From positions 1 through 18,393 of the forward strand of contig DIUW01000028.1 of assembly GCA_002423125.1 (NCBI GenBank): 18,393 nucleotides of DNA, given 5' to 3'. The position numbers were made by a program, and so were the translations under genes. Below are positions 9,401 to 15,648 of the stretch, piece after piece; within the stretch, counting starts at the first letter, position 1; each line of letters opens with the position of its first letter. Under the pieces are notes generated by a model, which was given only the letters and a program-made list of their open reading frames with translations, was not told the origin of the DNA and did no database searches. The stretch is from Legionellaceae bacterium UBA6148 (GTDB taxonomy: Bacteria; Pseudomonadota; Gammaproteobacteria; Legionellales; Legionellaceae).

Positions 9401-9630
9401 TAGAGCGAGCGAAGTATATTCAGCCCAAAGAGCTTATGGCAGCAATTGAAAGCCTTCTCGCAGGAAATGAATCACAAATGGCGCTCATGAATGACTCGCA
9501 TGATTTCAATAATCGCGGTTTGGCAATAATTAATAACAACGGCGCTTCTCAGCCTAATAACGGCCTGTTAGCTGAGGTACGAAAAAAAATGCATGCCGTC
9601 AATGAACTCTTGTTGGAGAACGCCCAATGA
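427..9630 (+). CDS. Hybrid NRPS/trans-AT-type polyketide synthase, AT-C-A-PCP-KS-ACP-KS-KR
   Basis: Multimodular megasynthase of 3067 aa. Domains in order: malonyl-type acyltransferase (1-285; GHSLGEY with Ser87, GPFHS with His192); condensation domain (about 300-740; HHIIIDG at 422-428, intact); adenylation domain (about 765-1235; TSGSTGQPKG at 882-891, NGKID near the end); peptidyl carrier (GGDS, Ser1262); KS1 (about 1336-1765; Cys1512 in NTNCSSS, His1648, His1688); post-KS linker ending LPTYPF; ACP (Ser1963); KS2 (about 2030-2440; Cys2186 in DTACSSS, His2321, His2361); second linker; ketoreductase with its structural half (about 2600-2990; GGAGGIG at 2811-2817, Lys2915, Ser2939, Tyr2952, but Cys2956 where Asn is usual).

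Specificity residues read D-I-L-Q-L-G-V-I-W, one change from a published glycine code. No AT follows KS1 or KS2, so the N-terminal AT probably serves all carriers. KS1's module has no reductive domain, so a beta-keto unit is expected. KS2's module has no carrier here and is completed by the next protein. The start at 427 has only a weak GGA upstream, but it leads straight into the AT motif FPGQG, so it is well placed. Confidence 0.95.
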   Translation: MTVYIFPGQGIQKKGMGKSLFNNNKELLDAIDPILGYSIKQLCLEDPKQLLNQTQFAQPAIYVVNALHYLKKLKEHPIKPDYVAGHSLGEYNALLTGEAFDFLTGLKLVQQRALLMGKATDGLMIAVLGLSYDQLNNILDEQQCFDVCIANYNSPSQFVLSGKHSAIERMRELLETIGQTVCIPIKTSGPFHSPFMAGCKKEFEQFLEQFEFNEPCLPVISNVTAKPYRLMELKKLLTNQITEPVLWTKSMQYLLAKGQQSFEEIGESTILTNLIRTIKEGTKRRQDNKHDSLPASQYSKIFWLSAECLPAEEQCRYHLYGQYHYKEAIDTTRLETALQRLVNTNYNLRSTFTIRDKQLTQVITKEQCIDLHCEWVNNESQYQSVRDAYINQHFDLAKGPLFRFVLIINKESKISTFIPIFHHIIIDGTQFDNLLKLIGEYYNQPINLELSDSINLKLHEEYLKTEHDLHIKADPDYWTNKLKNYPLQINLPKKYASTETHFKENRLLCPLEQRLYQRLKLFSKASGHSVFQILKTVWAILISEYSNQKQLVISFPMNTRGKKYQSLKGAFVNTLYYCFTREGTFRQYLKQQKEEIRARAHWYTSTYDIFTSLQQQEYDFSVAFSQSELLINGPQLSSIPHYTFSVGLTGAKLYCLYQEMEDSIAYGLVGLAEWFDDDFLEQMHQHFDHILTQVLENPDIDLNRLSCLSKQEYNKIIHHWNETAHKTSLNLTLLDLFAKQAQESPHALAVSDEHQSLTYKQLNERSTVLATYLSHKSVNEHSKIAVCINRSVDLTVCLLAVMKASAAYVPLDPAYPEERLSFMIQDSGCSIVLSHSTLNNKLTFLAQHPHIERINIDADLPSLEPIFTRAIKPNHLAYVIYTSGSTGQPKGVMVTHRGLANLLIFMREQLKVSAKDKLLAITTYCFDIAALELFLPLIAGAQCHICSSEQVVNSELLKQQITTQKPTLMQATPSTWARLLQSGWRQDQPMTILCGGEALPERIKEQLLATECSVWNVYGPTETTIWSTMQPLNYQNPVTLGKPIANTQIYVLNKAYAPCPIGVAGDLYISGAGVARGYHNNSLLTNERFIPNPWVPGEVMYQTGDCAQWLANGELAYLGRSDQQVKIRGFRIELGDIEQKLNQNPDITQAIVLVEEQEHRKRLIAYYLPKKNTNIDLRQWRSALKQVLPDYMIPHEFVEVTQFPLTPNGKIDKKCLIKRETKPLAQQKPIDYDQLILTVFKNILNVTHIELEDHFFDIGGDSFTAVSVIEHINRQYHCSIPVTELFRYPRIKDFSTYLKTRMPATELPFENKLKSLPRELARDELNNNDIPKYYEDSIAIIGISCQFNGIDNHDQFWELLKNGETNIQWLDETTIESNELITKHLDNPQYVAISTSLADKDKFDPTFFNISPRDAELMDPQGRLLLMHAWSAVEDAGYLADDLVQTSVFMSTSSNFYQALLPHFVEHMTKERLMNNTDNYVAWLLAQSGSIPTMISNKLGFKGPSLSVNTNCSSSLVGLQLACQNLLSGDTRQALVGAATLFPAKSLGYVHQPGLNFSSDGRCKTFDKSADGMVGGEGVAVILIKKAMDAIHDGDSIYALIRGVAVNNDGADKVGFYAPSIQGQTQVIQKVLDQTQINPESICYVEAHGTGTKIGDPIEFNALSEAYRDYTSKQNFCGIGSVKTNIGHLDTAAGFAGLIKTALLLKYQAIPQSLHYKNPNSDLNISNSPFYVVSSYTELPISAEPYRAAISAFGIGGTNAHAILEHYQERRLFTPTNEPVLIVLSTKTQDCLKVYAQALLAFLERHPHEDLGAVAHTLQVGRKALSCRIAFIAADHDSACRMLRDYLTYGQLPSIEQGSSLQDKARRWLNGEAINWRQNASSKVERRISLPTYPFTKKRYWIDVSKPTVHPIQKSTHRSTSLICLLTELDLQKTIIQYLATTLKLTHDEIQLNEPFADYGLDSLVGVNLVHQLNNSLKITLHVTSLFDYPTVTLLTQYILTEFEAELKTEPTQPHHRNSELAKNSLSNNEPIAIIGMSARYPKADDVHELWEHLSQGTDLIEPVTRWNLEDYDVECTEGGFLKDISTFDPLFFSISGLEASYMEPQQRIFLEESWKALEDAGYVGQSNPPLKTGVYVGCCTGDYLNLIDNNYPAQAFWGNMSSLVPARLSYYLNLQGPAVAVDTACSSSLVAIHQACQSLRNQEIDMAVTGGVFVQCSPRLYVAAHRARMLSPKGRCQTFDDKADGFVPSEGAGVLILKRLSDALKDGDSIHAVIRGSGINQDGTTNGITAPSANSQERLERQVYESFGINPSHIQLVEAHGTGTKLGDPIEFQALSKAFATYTDKRQFCALGSIKSNIGHTQLAAGVVGIIKIILALKHQQIPPSLHYQTTNTNINLEQSPFYINTSLISWPAKAGHKRMAATSSFGASGTNAHFVIEEAPERISQFSSPEKKHLIVLSAHSEQQLRQQAQQLLSYCQRHQSVNLGDVSFTLLMGRKHLPCRGAWIAQIPTDLINALFSWLNEENRSLPFEPSLSMLAEEYLRGKQIDAKHLFKNSSYQRISLPTYPFAKESYWLPNTPAIKLVKKDFYSPDKIVQLRPLWEEYKERSYSNYPKQDGATVIIGGSVNEQDALRKEFPHALPLDIEGHSSPEFIQQKLAATHTIVHLIWIAPTRPHEATSFITGQNKGVLFVFRILKALLALNYSQRALHWTLITHNTQKIAEEHPNATDASIHGLVGTIAKEYPNWLIRLADVDTLTDSTLTSLMSLAPHKDGNALIYRQGTWYIQKLSIISPTTKPSRFRKGGVYVIIGGAGGIGEAISAYLIREYKAQIIWIGRQLHNKAIELKMNQWRELGPKPYYISADASDLIALQQAYAEIKIRFGLTQGVIQAALVFDRCSLDTMKETTLTRVLQAKVNVSVHMQQVFDHSALDFMLFISSINSYLTALGQGHYAAACAFKDAFGVQISHEAAYPVRVINLGYCFNNMSENTELERAKYIQPKELMAAIESLLAGNESQMALMNDSHDFNNRGLAIINNNGASQPNNGLLAEVRKKMHAVNELLLENAQ

Positions 9631-12600
9631 AAACTGTATTAATGAATGTAATTTATCATCATTTAAATGCATTGCACCTATTCGATTATGGCCAAGAATT
9701 AAGCCTAGAAGAGGCACGTTCTAAGGCTGGAATACTGCCAATGTACCAACGTTGGTTAGAAGAAATTGTACGGATTTTCGTGCAAGAAAAGTACGTTCGT
9801 TACGAACAAGGCCAGCCAGTTTTGCTCGCTCATCAATTCACTAACAAAGAACTATGGGCGCTGTGGGATGAGAAAAAGGGTGAATGGCTTAAGTATCAGG
9901 ATTTGCAGGCATATGCCCTATTGATGGATGCTACCGTACCTAATTTAGCGGACATATTAGTAGGCAAAAAAACCGCTCCAGAAGTCATCTTTCCGCACTC
10001 TTCATTGAAATTAGTGGAAAATACTTATAAGCACAATCAGACCTCAATTTATTTTAATCAGGCACTAGCGCAACAAGCTCTTACTTATATTGAACAACAG
10101 CGCGCGCAAAACCCCACCAGCAAAGTGAGAATATTAGAAGTTGGTGCCGGAACTGGAGCAACCAGTGCAGTAGTTTTGGAAGCGTTAAAATCAGTGCGTA
10201 GTTCTATTGCTGAATATTGTTACACCGATATCTCTAAAGCTTTTTTAAATCATGCTGAAGCAACTTATGGCCCGAGTAATCCGTTCTTAACCTATAAAAT
10301 TTTTAACGTGGAACGCGGCTTGCCACAATCGAATATTGAAGCTGGTTGTTATGATTTGGTTATTGCCGCCAATGTATTGCATGCGACAAAAAACATCAAA
10401 GAAACCATGCAACATGTTAGACATTTATTAAAAAGCAATGGTGTAATTTTTCTCAATGAAATAACCCAAAATAATTTAATTAATCATGTAACTTTTGGTT
10501 TGCTTGAGGGTTGGTGGCGCTATGAAGATCCTGAGTTACGTGTACCAGGATGTCCTTTACTTTCAGATAGAACCTGGCAACAAGTTTTAGAAAGCGTGGG
10601 GTTTGATGCTGTCAATTTCCCATGTCACGATGCTCTTGATTTAGGTCAGCAAATTATTGTGGCGTCAAACAAAGAGCAATTTGAGATGGCTGTAGCAGTT
10701 ACTAAGGAGCCAGTGAATCAGGCTTTGCATAAGGTAACAAAACCACCAATACACCTAGATCAACCCGAAAAAACGCACGCACACCAACACATTGAACAGA
10801 CTATTATTAACGAAATAGCCACCTCATTACGCATTGATAAACGAAAAATTAATCCGCAAGAACCTTTTTCTTCCTATGGTTTTGATTCAATTATTGCGGT
10901 GAATTTAACGCGTGCGATTGCACACGCTTTAGCTATTAATTTAGATATAACAATCATGTTTGAATATAATACCGTGGAACAATTGACCCAATTTATTGTG
11001 GCTCAAAATGAAGATAAATTTAAAACCCCAGTAAGGCCTAACAAACCTGAATTTACCAACCAACTCCCATTGCCAACGGCCGTCACCGAATCCAAAGGTA
11101 TCGCTAATAATGAACATACAGATGTTGCTATTATTGGTTTAAGCGCTAGCTTCCCTCAAGCAGAATCCATTGTCGAATTTTGGGATAACCTCATTAAGGG
11201 AACAAGTGCTATTACCAAAGCACCTCTAGAGCGTATTGATTGGTCTGAGTTTTCAGAAGAGAAAGGCTTTACGCTAAATAATAAATGGGGTGGTTTTTTA
11301 GATAATATCGATGGCTTTGATCCGCTGTTTTTTGGCATTTCACCTAAAGAAGCTCAATACATGAGCCCGGAGCAACGATTGTTATTGATGCACATTTGGA
11401 ATGCTCTTGAAAATGCAGGAGTCACTCCCAATACCTTAGCCCAGGACGCAACCGGCGTATTTATTGCTGTGGGGCCCAGTGACTATAATCACCTCAAGGT
11501 CTATTCACCCCAAACTCAATTAGAGACCCCCGGCTTAATGTCTTCGCCTTCATTATCCCTAATTCCTAACCGTATTTCTTATTTTCTAGATTTACATGGC
11601 CCTAGTGAATATTGCGAAACCGCCTGTTCCTCCTCATTAGTTGCCTTACATCGCGCCGTGCAATCCATTCAGCAAGGTGAATGCTCCCAAGCAATTATCG
11701 CTGGCGTTAATTTACTCTTATCGCCAATGAGTTATTTGGGATTAGAAGCTGCGGACATGTTAAGTCCTACAGGAACGCCCAAACCATTTCAGGACGATGC
11801 AAATGGTTTAGTCAAGGGCGAAGGTGTGGGCGCCTTACTAATTAAATCATTGGCTCAAGCTGAGACTGATAACGATTTTATTTACGCTGTTATAAAAGGA
11901 ACAGGGGTAGCACATGGAGGAAAGGGAATTTCATTTACAGCACCTAATGGGGCGGGAATGAAAGCAGCTATGCTAATGGCTTATAAAAATGCCGGAATAG
12001 ATCCTGCAACAGTCTCTTACATAGAAACTCAAGGAGTTGGCTCTTCCTTAGCAGATAGTGCTGAAATCAGTGCTCTCAAATCGGGAATGGTTGAGCTTTT
12101 GGGAAAAGGGACCGCTAAAAGCATGCAAACTTGCTATTTAAGTAATCTCAAACCCTATATGGGACATGCAGAAATTTTTTCGGGTATGGCTTCCCTCATA
12201 AAAGTAATCTTAGCCTTACATCACCGACAGATCCCTGCGATTCCTGCTTTTAAGCAACCGAATTGTACTATTAATTTGGAAGATAGCGCTTTTAAATTCG
12301 CCACGGTAAATCAGCCATGGCCTATAGATGCAAACACTCCTCGCCGTGCCAGTATTAATGGTTATGGTATTGGCGGAGTCAACGCCCATACTGTCCTTGA
12401 GGACTACAAAGCAACAGAACCTACTCGAGAAATACAAGAATCTTATCTTGTTGTATTGTCAGCAAAAAGCAATGATCGTTTACTAAGACGTGCTCAATTG
12501 CTTCATGAATTTATTGGGGCTACGCCTGATTCATTGCTAAGCGATATTGCCTATACCCTACAAACAGGACGTGAGGCGATGCCTGAACGGGTGGCCTTTG

Positions 12601-14141
12601 TTGTATCGTCACTAAATGAATTACAAAATGCTTTACAATTATTTGCCACAGCTTCTGATCAGCAAAGTCAATGCTTTTTTACAGGAACTATAGAGCAACA
12701 GAATGCTGAAATAATGGAATTATTTTCAGGGCAGATTGGAGATATCCTATTAAACTTATTACACGCATCAGGAAAGCTGGAGCAACTTGCCCGTTATTGG
12801 GTTATGGGTGCACCGATAAACTGGGATATTCTTTATAAGGTAAGAAATGCAAAACGTATTCCTTTACCGTCATATCCATTTGCATTGCAAAGTTGCTGGT
12901 TAAATTCGCCTAAACAAAAAGGCTCAAAAGTAACATTGCCCTCTATCGTGTTCAATGAGAACGGCAGTGAATCCTTTATTCGATCCATTCTTTCCTTGCA
13001 ATTAGGAATTAGTCCTGAAAAACTTAATGCGCGCACTCAACTGCAGCATTATGGTTTAAATTCGATTATGTTCGTTACAATTGCAGCGCAAATTCGCACG
13101 CAATTTCCCACCTTCTCACCGGGACAATTAACTTCAGAAGATACGATTGCTTCATTAATTGAAAAGCTTAATACCACGCCGCATCAACCCAAAATATCCA
13201 CTAGCACGCATTATTTCGAGTTAATTCATTTGAATTCCGTACACCAAGGAAAGCCTATATTTTGGATTCATGGCGGTTTAGGCGGTGTAGAAAGTTATGT
13301 TGCTATTGCTACTGTAATTAAACGCCCCTTTTATGCCATCCAAGCACGGGGTTTTATGGCACAGGATAAGCCTACTGAAAGCATTCCAGAAATGGCACGT
13401 TACTATATTAAGTTAATAAAATCGATTCAACCTAATGGCCCTTATGACTTAGGTGGGTTTTGTTTGGGGGGGATTATTTCTTATGAAATTACCCGTCAAT
13501 TACAAAGTCAGCAAGAGCAAGTCAGCTCTATGATAATGATTGATTCACCGGATAATACTGCGCTTAGGAATGCGCCAATAAATAATGACAATGCAATAAA
13601 GAATGCAGCGCTGCAAGTCACTAACATGCTATTGTGGCCAGCTGCTGAACAAAATTACAAAAAAATTCTGGCCCAGCTAATTCATCAAAATGAGTTGGAT
13701 AATACTTTAAAGGAAAAGGAGTTCATTTTAAGTTTGGCGAAGAAGGCAAAGAACATGGGGCTTAAAACTACTGAAAAGCAGATTGAAGCTTTTATTAAAA
13801 GGAATGTAGAAGTGCAAACCGCCTATCAAATTGGTGGCTATAACATTGCTCCTCTCCCGCAGCCCAATGGCGTACAATGTTATTATTTTCGCAATACGAA
13901 TGATTTATTTTATGGTAACTTACGCCCCTATTTGAGTGTTAAAGGCGATACGTTCTCTTTAGATAAGATTAATTATTGGCAGGATTGGGAAAAAGAAATG
14001 CCCAATATGCAAATAATAGATATAAAAGCACGAAACCATATGTTAATTTTGACAGAAAAAAAATCGCTTAAATATATTAGTAAATTTTGTGAACAGTTAT
14101 ATACAGCAAGGGAGTCAGTTTATGAAACATCAACAATTTAG
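9627..14141 (+). CDS. Polyketide synthase, MT-ACP-KS(0)-ACP-TE, terminal protein of the assembly line
   Basis: 1504 aa. Domains in order: SAM-dependent C-methyltransferase (1-350; EVGAGTG at 171-177, GLLEGWW typical of PKS methyltransferases); ACP (YGFDS, Ser421); KS3 (499-925); linker ending LPSYPF; a second ACP (YGLNS, Ser1146, with Asn in place of the usual Asp); and a type I thioesterase (about 1205-1504). KS3 keeps Cys667 (ETACSSS) and His847 (MGHAE), but the HGTGT motif reads QGVGS with Gln802, so it probably transfers without extending. The thioesterase has Cys1279 in GGFCLGG where Ser is usual, with Asp1306 and His1471 as likely partners. The C-terminal TE makes this the last protein of the line.

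The start codon overlaps the stop of the previous gene (ATGA, 9627-9630) and follows GGAG at 9615-9618, so the two genes are translationally coupled. The N-terminal MT and ACP complete the KS2-KR module begun in the preceding protein. Confidence 0.94.
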   Translation: MKTVLMNVIYHHLNALHLFDYGQELSLEEARSKAGILPMYQRWLEEIVRIFVQEKYVRYEQGQPVLLAHQFTNKELWALWDEKKGEWLKYQDLQAYALLMDATVPNLADILVGKKTAPEVIFPHSSLKLVENTYKHNQTSIYFNQALAQQALTYIEQQRAQNPTSKVRILEVGAGTGATSAVVLEALKSVRSSIAEYCYTDISKAFLNHAEATYGPSNPFLTYKIFNVERGLPQSNIEAGCYDLVIAANVLHATKNIKETMQHVRHLLKSNGVIFLNEITQNNLINHVTFGLLEGWWRYEDPELRVPGCPLLSDRTWQQVLESVGFDAVNFPCHDALDLGQQIIVASNKEQFEMAVAVTKEPVNQALHKVTKPPIHLDQPEKTHAHQHIEQTIINEIATSLRIDKRKINPQEPFSSYGFDSIIAVNLTRAIAHALAINLDITIMFEYNTVEQLTQFIVAQNEDKFKTPVRPNKPEFTNQLPLPTAVTESKGIANNEHTDVAIIGLSASFPQAESIVEFWDNLIKGTSAITKAPLERIDWSEFSEEKGFTLNNKWGGFLDNIDGFDPLFFGISPKEAQYMSPEQRLLLMHIWNALENAGVTPNTLAQDATGVFIAVGPSDYNHLKVYSPQTQLETPGLMSSPSLSLIPNRISYFLDLHGPSEYCETACSSSLVALHRAVQSIQQGECSQAIIAGVNLLLSPMSYLGLEAADMLSPTGTPKPFQDDANGLVKGEGVGALLIKSLAQAETDNDFIYAVIKGTGVAHGGKGISFTAPNGAGMKAAMLMAYKNAGIDPATVSYIETQGVGSSLADSAEISALKSGMVELLGKGTAKSMQTCYLSNLKPYMGHAEIFSGMASLIKVILALHHRQIPAIPAFKQPNCTINLEDSAFKFATVNQPWPIDANTPRRASINGYGIGGVNAHTVLEDYKATEPTREIQESYLVVLSAKSNDRLLRRAQLLHEFIGATPDSLLSDIAYTLQTGREAMPERVAFVVSSLNELQNALQLFATASDQQSQCFFTGTIEQQNAEIMELFSGQIGDILLNLLHASGKLEQLARYWVMGAPINWDILYKVRNAKRIPLPSYPFALQSCWLNSPKQKGSKVTLPSIVFNENGSESFIRSILSLQLGISPEKLNARTQLQHYGLNSIMFVTIAAQIRTQFPTFSPGQLTSEDTIASLIEKLNTTPHQPKISTSTHYFELIHLNSVHQGKPIFWIHGGLGGVESYVAIATVIKRPFYAIQARGFMAQDKPTESIPEMARYYIKLIKSIQPNGPYDLGGFCLGGIISYEITRQLQSQQEQVSSMIMIDSPDNTALRNAPINNDNAIKNAALQVTNMLLWPAAEQNYKKILAQLIHQNELDNTLKEKEFILSLAKKAKNMGLKTTEKQIEAFIKRNVEVQTAYQIGGYNIAPLPQPNGVQCYYFRNTNDLFYGNLRPYLSVKGDTFSLDKINYWQDWEKEMPNMQIIDIKARNHMLILTEKKSLKYISKFCEQLYTARESVYETSTI

Positions 14142-15369
14142 CATCCTCGCTTTATTTACTGTAGTTATGGTGGATGCTTTGGGATGGGGAATTGCCTTCC
14201 CTGTCTTCGTCCCGATTTTAATAGAAAATACCTCTCATGTATTTTCACAAGCTACGCTTGCTGACCGTCATTTCTTTTATGAATTAGCCTTGGGTATTTA
14301 TTGCTTTTTTATGTTTTTAGTTTCACCTCTTTTAGGGTGTTTATCTGATAAGTACGGCCGAAAAAATATCTTGATCATTTCCATGTTAGGTAATTTTATT
14401 GGCTTCTTAATTGCTGGTTTTGCGATAGCTTACTCTAGCTTTATTGGCATACTTATTGGTCGCAGTATTTCAGGAATGACCGCAGGAAGTATGCCTATAG
14501 CCCAAGCTGCAGTTATTGATATTAGTGAAGAGTCACAACAAGCGTCTCGCCTGGGATTAACTGTTTTTGCCAACATCATTGGTTTTGCTATTGGCCCCGT
14601 GATTGGTGGATTTTTAATGGATAAAAATCTTTTTGGTGACTATGCCAGCTATCAAATTCCTTTTTTCGTAAGTGCTGCAATGGGACTTATTGGCGCATTA
14701 TTAATACAGCTATTTTTTAAAGAAACCTATTCTGGCAATGCCAATATAACCATTAATATTCGCTCATGTTTTGCTCCTCTATTAAGAGCATTCAATGATA
14801 AAAAAACAGCTCCTTATTGTGCGATTTTATTACTCTTTCTTTTCGGATGGAGCTCTTTTTTTTCTACCATTCCGGTTTTTTTAACCCAGCAATTGGATTG
14901 GAGCGGCTCGCAAGTAGGCTATCTTATTAGTTATATAGGTTTATTATTTGGCATTAGTGTCTTGTGGATTCTCCCTAAACTCACAAAGTCATACGCACTG
15001 CCAACTATTGCCCTAGCTGCTTTATTAGCAGTTTTGGCATGTACGTTTATTTTTGTAAACATCAACAACTCAGCCCAAGTCTGGCCAGTGATGCTCCTCA
15101 CCTTTGCAGCACCACAAGCCTATGTAACGTTAGTTACACTCTTATCGATGCGTGTAAAAAACGATCAGCAAGGAGAAATCATGGGCGTAACCGGGTCTCT
15201 TTTTGCATTTGCCTGGGGACTAGGCCCCGTATGCGTAGGCATTGCGTTAAAAAAATCATTTATCCTACCCTATTTTATAATTTCCTGTTGCTTCATTAGT
15301 GCCGCTTTACTTTTAATCAAAACAAGAAGAAATAATAAGGCAGATGCGCTACTTAGCACACAGAACTAA
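14122..15369 (+). CDS. MFS exporter (DHA1/TetA-like), likely product efflux
   Basis: 415-aa, highly hydrophobic protein with about 12 predicted membrane segments in the inner membrane. Seen directly: an acidic residue in the first segment (VVMVDALGWG, Asp18), MFS motif A as GCLSDKYGRK (72-81) between segments 2 and 3, and a motif-C-like GFAIGPVIGG in segment 5, a signature of proton-driven drug antiporters. I chose the ATG at 14122 over the one at 14089 because AAGGGAG (14108-14114) lies 7 bases upstream of it. It overlaps the end of the synthase gene by 20 bases, which indicates co-transcription and coupling. By context it probably exports the compound made by the two synthases or gives self-protection; the sequence does not show the substrate. 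No terminator hairpin is visible after the stop. Confidence 0.9.
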   Translation: MKHQQFSILALFTVVMVDALGWGIAFPVFVPILIENTSHVFSQATLADRHFFYELALGIYCFFMFLVSPLLGCLSDKYGRKNILIISMLGNFIGFLIAGFAIAYSSFIGILIGRSISGMTAGSMPIAQAAVIDISEESQQASRLGLTVFANIIGFAIGPVIGGFLMDKNLFGDYASYQIPFFVSAAMGLIGALLIQLFFKETYSGNANITINIRSCFAPLLRAFNDKKTAPYCAILLLFLFGWSSFFSTIPVFLTQQLDWSGSQVGYLISYIGLLFGISVLWILPKLTKSYALPTIALAALLAVLACTFIFVNINNSAQVWPVMLLTFAAPQAYVTLVTLLSMRVKNDQQGEIMGVTGSLFAFAWGLGPVCVGIALKKSFILPYFIISCCFISAALLLIKTRRNNKADALLSTQN

Positions 15370-15375
15370 ACATAG

Positions 15376-15492
15376 CCGGCACCGTCAGAGGCGACAAATT
15401 TCCTGAAATTGGGGGATCGAATGATGGTGGTCGAGCAAAGTATCTTTAATACCTTGAGAAAATTATGTTCAGGCTACAGTGGTGGATTCTCG
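15376..15492 (+). pseudogene. Fragment of a KlcA/ArdB-type antirestriction protein
   Basis: The + strand frame encodes EATNFLKLGDRMMVVEQ followed by SIFNTLRKLCSGYSGGF. It resembles the N-terminal half of KlcA/ArdB antirestriction proteins: the FLPxxFGxxMMxxE block, then a RLCxxYxGGxW block. The usual next residues (Trp, then FYxLSNGG) are missing because the IS66-type terminal repeat starts at 15493 exactly after GGF. No start codon precedes the fragment (an in-frame TAG lies at 15373-15375), so it is broken at both ends. Such proteins are carried by plasmids and integrative elements, so this piece hints that the neighbourhood was once part of one. The family call rests on a short match. Confidence 0.5.
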
Positions 15493-15511
15493 GTAAACGT
15501 TCGGAGAAATA
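15493..15511 (+). repeat. IS66-type left terminal inverted repeat
   Basis: Begins GTAAACGTTCGGAGAAATA, with the GTAA outer end typical of IS66-family elements. It is the reverse complement of 309-327 at 16 of 19 positions. It cuts the antirestriction-like fragment on its left, and tnpA starts 62 bp to its right, as expected for the left end of a + oriented IS66. Confidence 0.68.
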
Positions 15512-15572
15512 CACCTACACAACCCTCGTAAATTAATTCAATCTTGGCGCTCCTTACTGAACTGGAGCTTTC

Positions 15573-15647
15573 ATGTCACAACGAAACGAATATTGGGATA
15601 CTATTATTGAGCAATATAAGGTGAGTGGCTTGTCTCAGCCCGCTTTT
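15573..15647 (+). pseudogene. tnpA: IS66 accessory gene tnpA, 5' fragment
   Basis: The first 25 codons encode MSQRNEYWDTIIEQYKVSGL then SQPAF, the typical N-terminus of the small IS66 accessory protein TnpA (xYWxxIIxxYxxSGLSxxxFC...). A ribosome site GGAG lies at 15564-15567, five bases before the ATG. After Phe25 the reading frame runs into the 240-bp inverted-repeat element and loses all similarity, so the gene is cut. The rest of tnpA, tnpB and tnpC are not found to the right. Confidence 0.72.
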
Positions 15648-15648
15648 T

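Noticed and set aside
15370..15420. Possible terminator after the exporter gene (AATTTCctgAAATT)
   Set aside because: The stem is only 5 bp, AT-rich and followed by G residues, not a T run; it also lies inside the antirestriction-like reading frame.
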